A program made the position numbers and the translations under genes. From contig DAOVPZ010000063.1 in the NCBI GenBank assembly GCA_030628975.1, positions 1-6,672 of the forward strand: DNA of 6,672 nucleotides, written 5' to 3'. The DNA is from Candidatus Cloacimonadota bacterium (GTDB lineage Bacteria > Cloacimonadota > Cloacimonadia > JGIOTU-2). The notes beneath the pieces were generated by a model, which worked only from the letters and a program-made list of their open reading frames with translations, did not search any database and was not told the DNA's origin. Within the stretch, counting starts at the first letter, position 1; every line of letters begins with the position of its first letter. This document shows positions 6,124-6,672 of the stretch, piece by piece.

Positions 6124-6195
6124 AGCTAACGGAAAGCTAAACCGCCTGAAAAAGCGGTGAGCTTTTTCAGGTCGGTCTTGAGCGGCTTGTTAGGC
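6124..6195 (-). other. Integron attC recombination site
   Basis: This is a 72-base imperfect inverted repeat with attC architecture. Outer R boxes pair: CTAAC (6126-6130) with GTTAG (6189-6193). Read on the minus (top) strand, the element opens with GCCTAAC, a perfect RYYYAAC box, and closes with GTTAGCT, one base off GTTRRRY. An unpaired spacer follows (6131-6135 against 6184-6188). Next is a long stem (6136-6155 with 6161-6183) in which every left-arm base pairs, and three extrahelical bases, T6172, C6177 and G6180, all lie on one arm. The terminal loop is five bases (6156-6160). Extrahelical bases fix the recombining bottom strand as the plus strand, with predicted cleavage between A6129 and C6130. 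Orientation places the RRM gene as the cassette carried by this site. A terminator is unlikely because no T-run follows. Confidence 0.85.
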
Positions 6196-6265
6196 GAAAT
6201 TTTATATAATCATAGTTATATATGTTGAATGTCGATGATTAGAAGCTACATCCACCCTTTGGTCC

Positions 6266-6550
6266 TTATCTGCCACGCCCTTGTCCTCCTCTGCCACCGC
6301 GACTTTCGGTGCGAGGGCGAGCCTCATTCACATTAAGCGCTCTTCCTTTTAGCTCTTTGCCATTTAGGCCATCGATTGCAGACTGCCCTTCAGCTTTAGA
6401 GGCCATCTCCACGAATCCAAATCCTTTTGATCTGTTAGTGTATTTGTCTTTTATGATCTTTACGGATTCGACCTCCCCAAAAGTCTCGAAAGCCTGTTTT
6501 AAATCTTCTTCGGTTACTTCATTCGATAAATTGCCTACATAGATATTCAT
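6266..6550 (-). CDS. RRM-domain RNA-binding protein with Gly/Arg-rich tail
   Basis: This is a 94-residue protein made almost entirely of one RNA recognition motif. RNP2 is IYVGNL (residues 3-8) and RNP1 is KGFGFVEM (43-50), with aromatic residues in the positions that stack on RNA bases. The C-terminal tail RGGRGGQGRGR resembles RGG-type RNA-binding tails. Small RRM proteins of this form in bacteria are thought to bind single-stranded RNA and are often linked to cold response or RNA chaperoning; the target is unknown. The start at 6550 is chosen because AAGGAGA lies five bases upstream; an upstream in-frame ATG at 6586 would add 12 residues that are not RRM-like. G+C content is about 43% (hand count, 6301-6540) against about 20% in parts of neighbouring genes. 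With the attC site just downstream, this indicates acquisition as a cassette. Confidence 0.93.
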   Translation of the reverse strand: MNIYVGNLSNEVTEEDLKQAFETFGEVESVKIIKDKYTNRSKGFGFVEMASKAEGQSAIDGLNGKELKGRALNVNEARPRTESRGGRGGQGRGR

Positions 6551-6555
6551 TCTGA

Positions 6556-6562
6556 TCTCCTT
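6556..6562 (-). promoter_or_regulatory. Strong Shine-Dalgarno that sets the RRM start
   Basis: AAGGAGA on the minus strand lies five bases before the ATG at 6550-6548. It is the best ribosome binding site in the window and excludes the longer ORF beginning at 6586. The sulfatase, radical SAM, flippase-like and suhB genes lack anything comparable. Confidence 0.88.
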
Positions 6563-6571
6563 TTGCAGTAA

Positions 6572-6603
6572 ATTATAAATTTGCACATCGCATATCGCTT
6601 CAA
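6572..6603 (-). promoter_or_regulatory. Candidate promoter inside the cassette, upstream of the RRM gene
   Basis: The minus strand has a perfect TATAAT (6577-6572) and a TTGAAG hexamer (6603-6598). The spacing is 20 bases, longer than the preferred 16-18, so the pairing is uncertain. Initiation near 6565 would give a leader of about 15 bases carrying the Shine-Dalgarno. If real, the cassette has its own promoter and does not depend on an integron Pc promoter. Confidence 0.3.
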
Positions 6604-6672
6604 ATCAGCGGCGCTTCTGCCCGGGGCTATTTCTGGTTATGTCCATCGGCTTGTTGAAAACGACAGGTCTCC

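Larger units (their letters stand above)
6130..6672 (-). mobile_element. Probable integron gene cassette (partial at the window edge)
   Basis: The cassette is inferred from the attC site at its 3' end and the same-strand RRM gene ending 70 bases before it. The distal boundary, the R' box of the preceding attC or attI, is not seen and may lie beyond 6672. The word CGGCTTGTT of the attC (6183-6191) recurs at 6647-6655 near the edge, but no attC hairpin surrounds it. Base composition rises sharply in the coding part compared with the AT-rich genes to the left. No intI integrase is present in the window, so this could be part of a full integron or an isolated attC cluster (CALIN). Confidence 0.6.

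Noticed and set aside
6145..6171. Stem of the attC read as a rho-independent terminator
   Set aside because: No T-run follows the stem on either strand, and the extended structure with R boxes and one-sided bulges fits attC far better.
6309..6542. Plus-strand ORF opposite the RRM gene
   Set aside because: It is the antisense shadow of a gene with clear RNP1 and RNP2 motifs and a strong Shine-Dalgarno.
6551..6672. A second attC site at the right edge around CGGCTTGTT
   Set aside because: No complementary RYYYAAC or GTTRRRY partner and no long bulged stem can be found inside the window.

Overview
This is a strongly AT-rich bacterial window. By hand count, stretches of the genes near 1861-1920 and 5401-5460 have only about 20% G+C. 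All recognisable genes lie on the minus strand. The gene set points to a Gram-negative-type bacterium: a YejM/PbgA-like inner-membrane sulfatase, a short exported protein with beta-hairpin-like sequence, and tRNAs with encoded CCA ends. I cannot assign a phylum from sequence alone. Shine-Dalgarno motifs are weak or absent before most of the long genes.

Left part (1-783): a clear plus-strand intrinsic terminator (82-115) closes a transcript that enters from outside the window. About 300 bases without a convincing gene follow. Then come two minus-strand tRNA genes, tRNA-His(GTG) and tRNA-Pro(GGG). They are separated and flanked by degenerate 7-base-period AT-rich arrays in alternating orientation.

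Central part (784-5903), read right to left in the direction of transcription: a 618-residue membrane sulfatase of the YejM/LtaS type, with promoter-like boxes upstream; an 82-residue exported protein with its own Shine-Dalgarno and candidate promoter; a radical SAM/SPASM protein preceded by two mutually exclusive hairpins; a multi-span LPG-synthase-TM (flippase-like) membrane protein; and a SuhB-type inositol monophosphatase. The last two are only 12 bases apart and surely co-transcribed. Several of these genes suggest envelope lipid or polymer metabolism, but no single pathway can be named.

Right part (5904-6672): the most notable region. A 72-base element at 6124-6195 has the architecture of an integron attC recombination site: complementary R boxes, an unpaired spacer, a long stem with three extrahelical bases all on one arm, and a 5-base terminal loop. 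Its orientation makes the adjacent minus-strand gene (6266-6550) the cargo of an integron gene cassette. That gene encodes a small glycine/arginine-tailed RRM RNA-binding protein. It is much richer in G+C (about 43% by hand count over 6301-6540) and has a strong Shine-Dalgarno, unlike its neighbours, which fits lateral acquisition. No integrase gene lies in the window.
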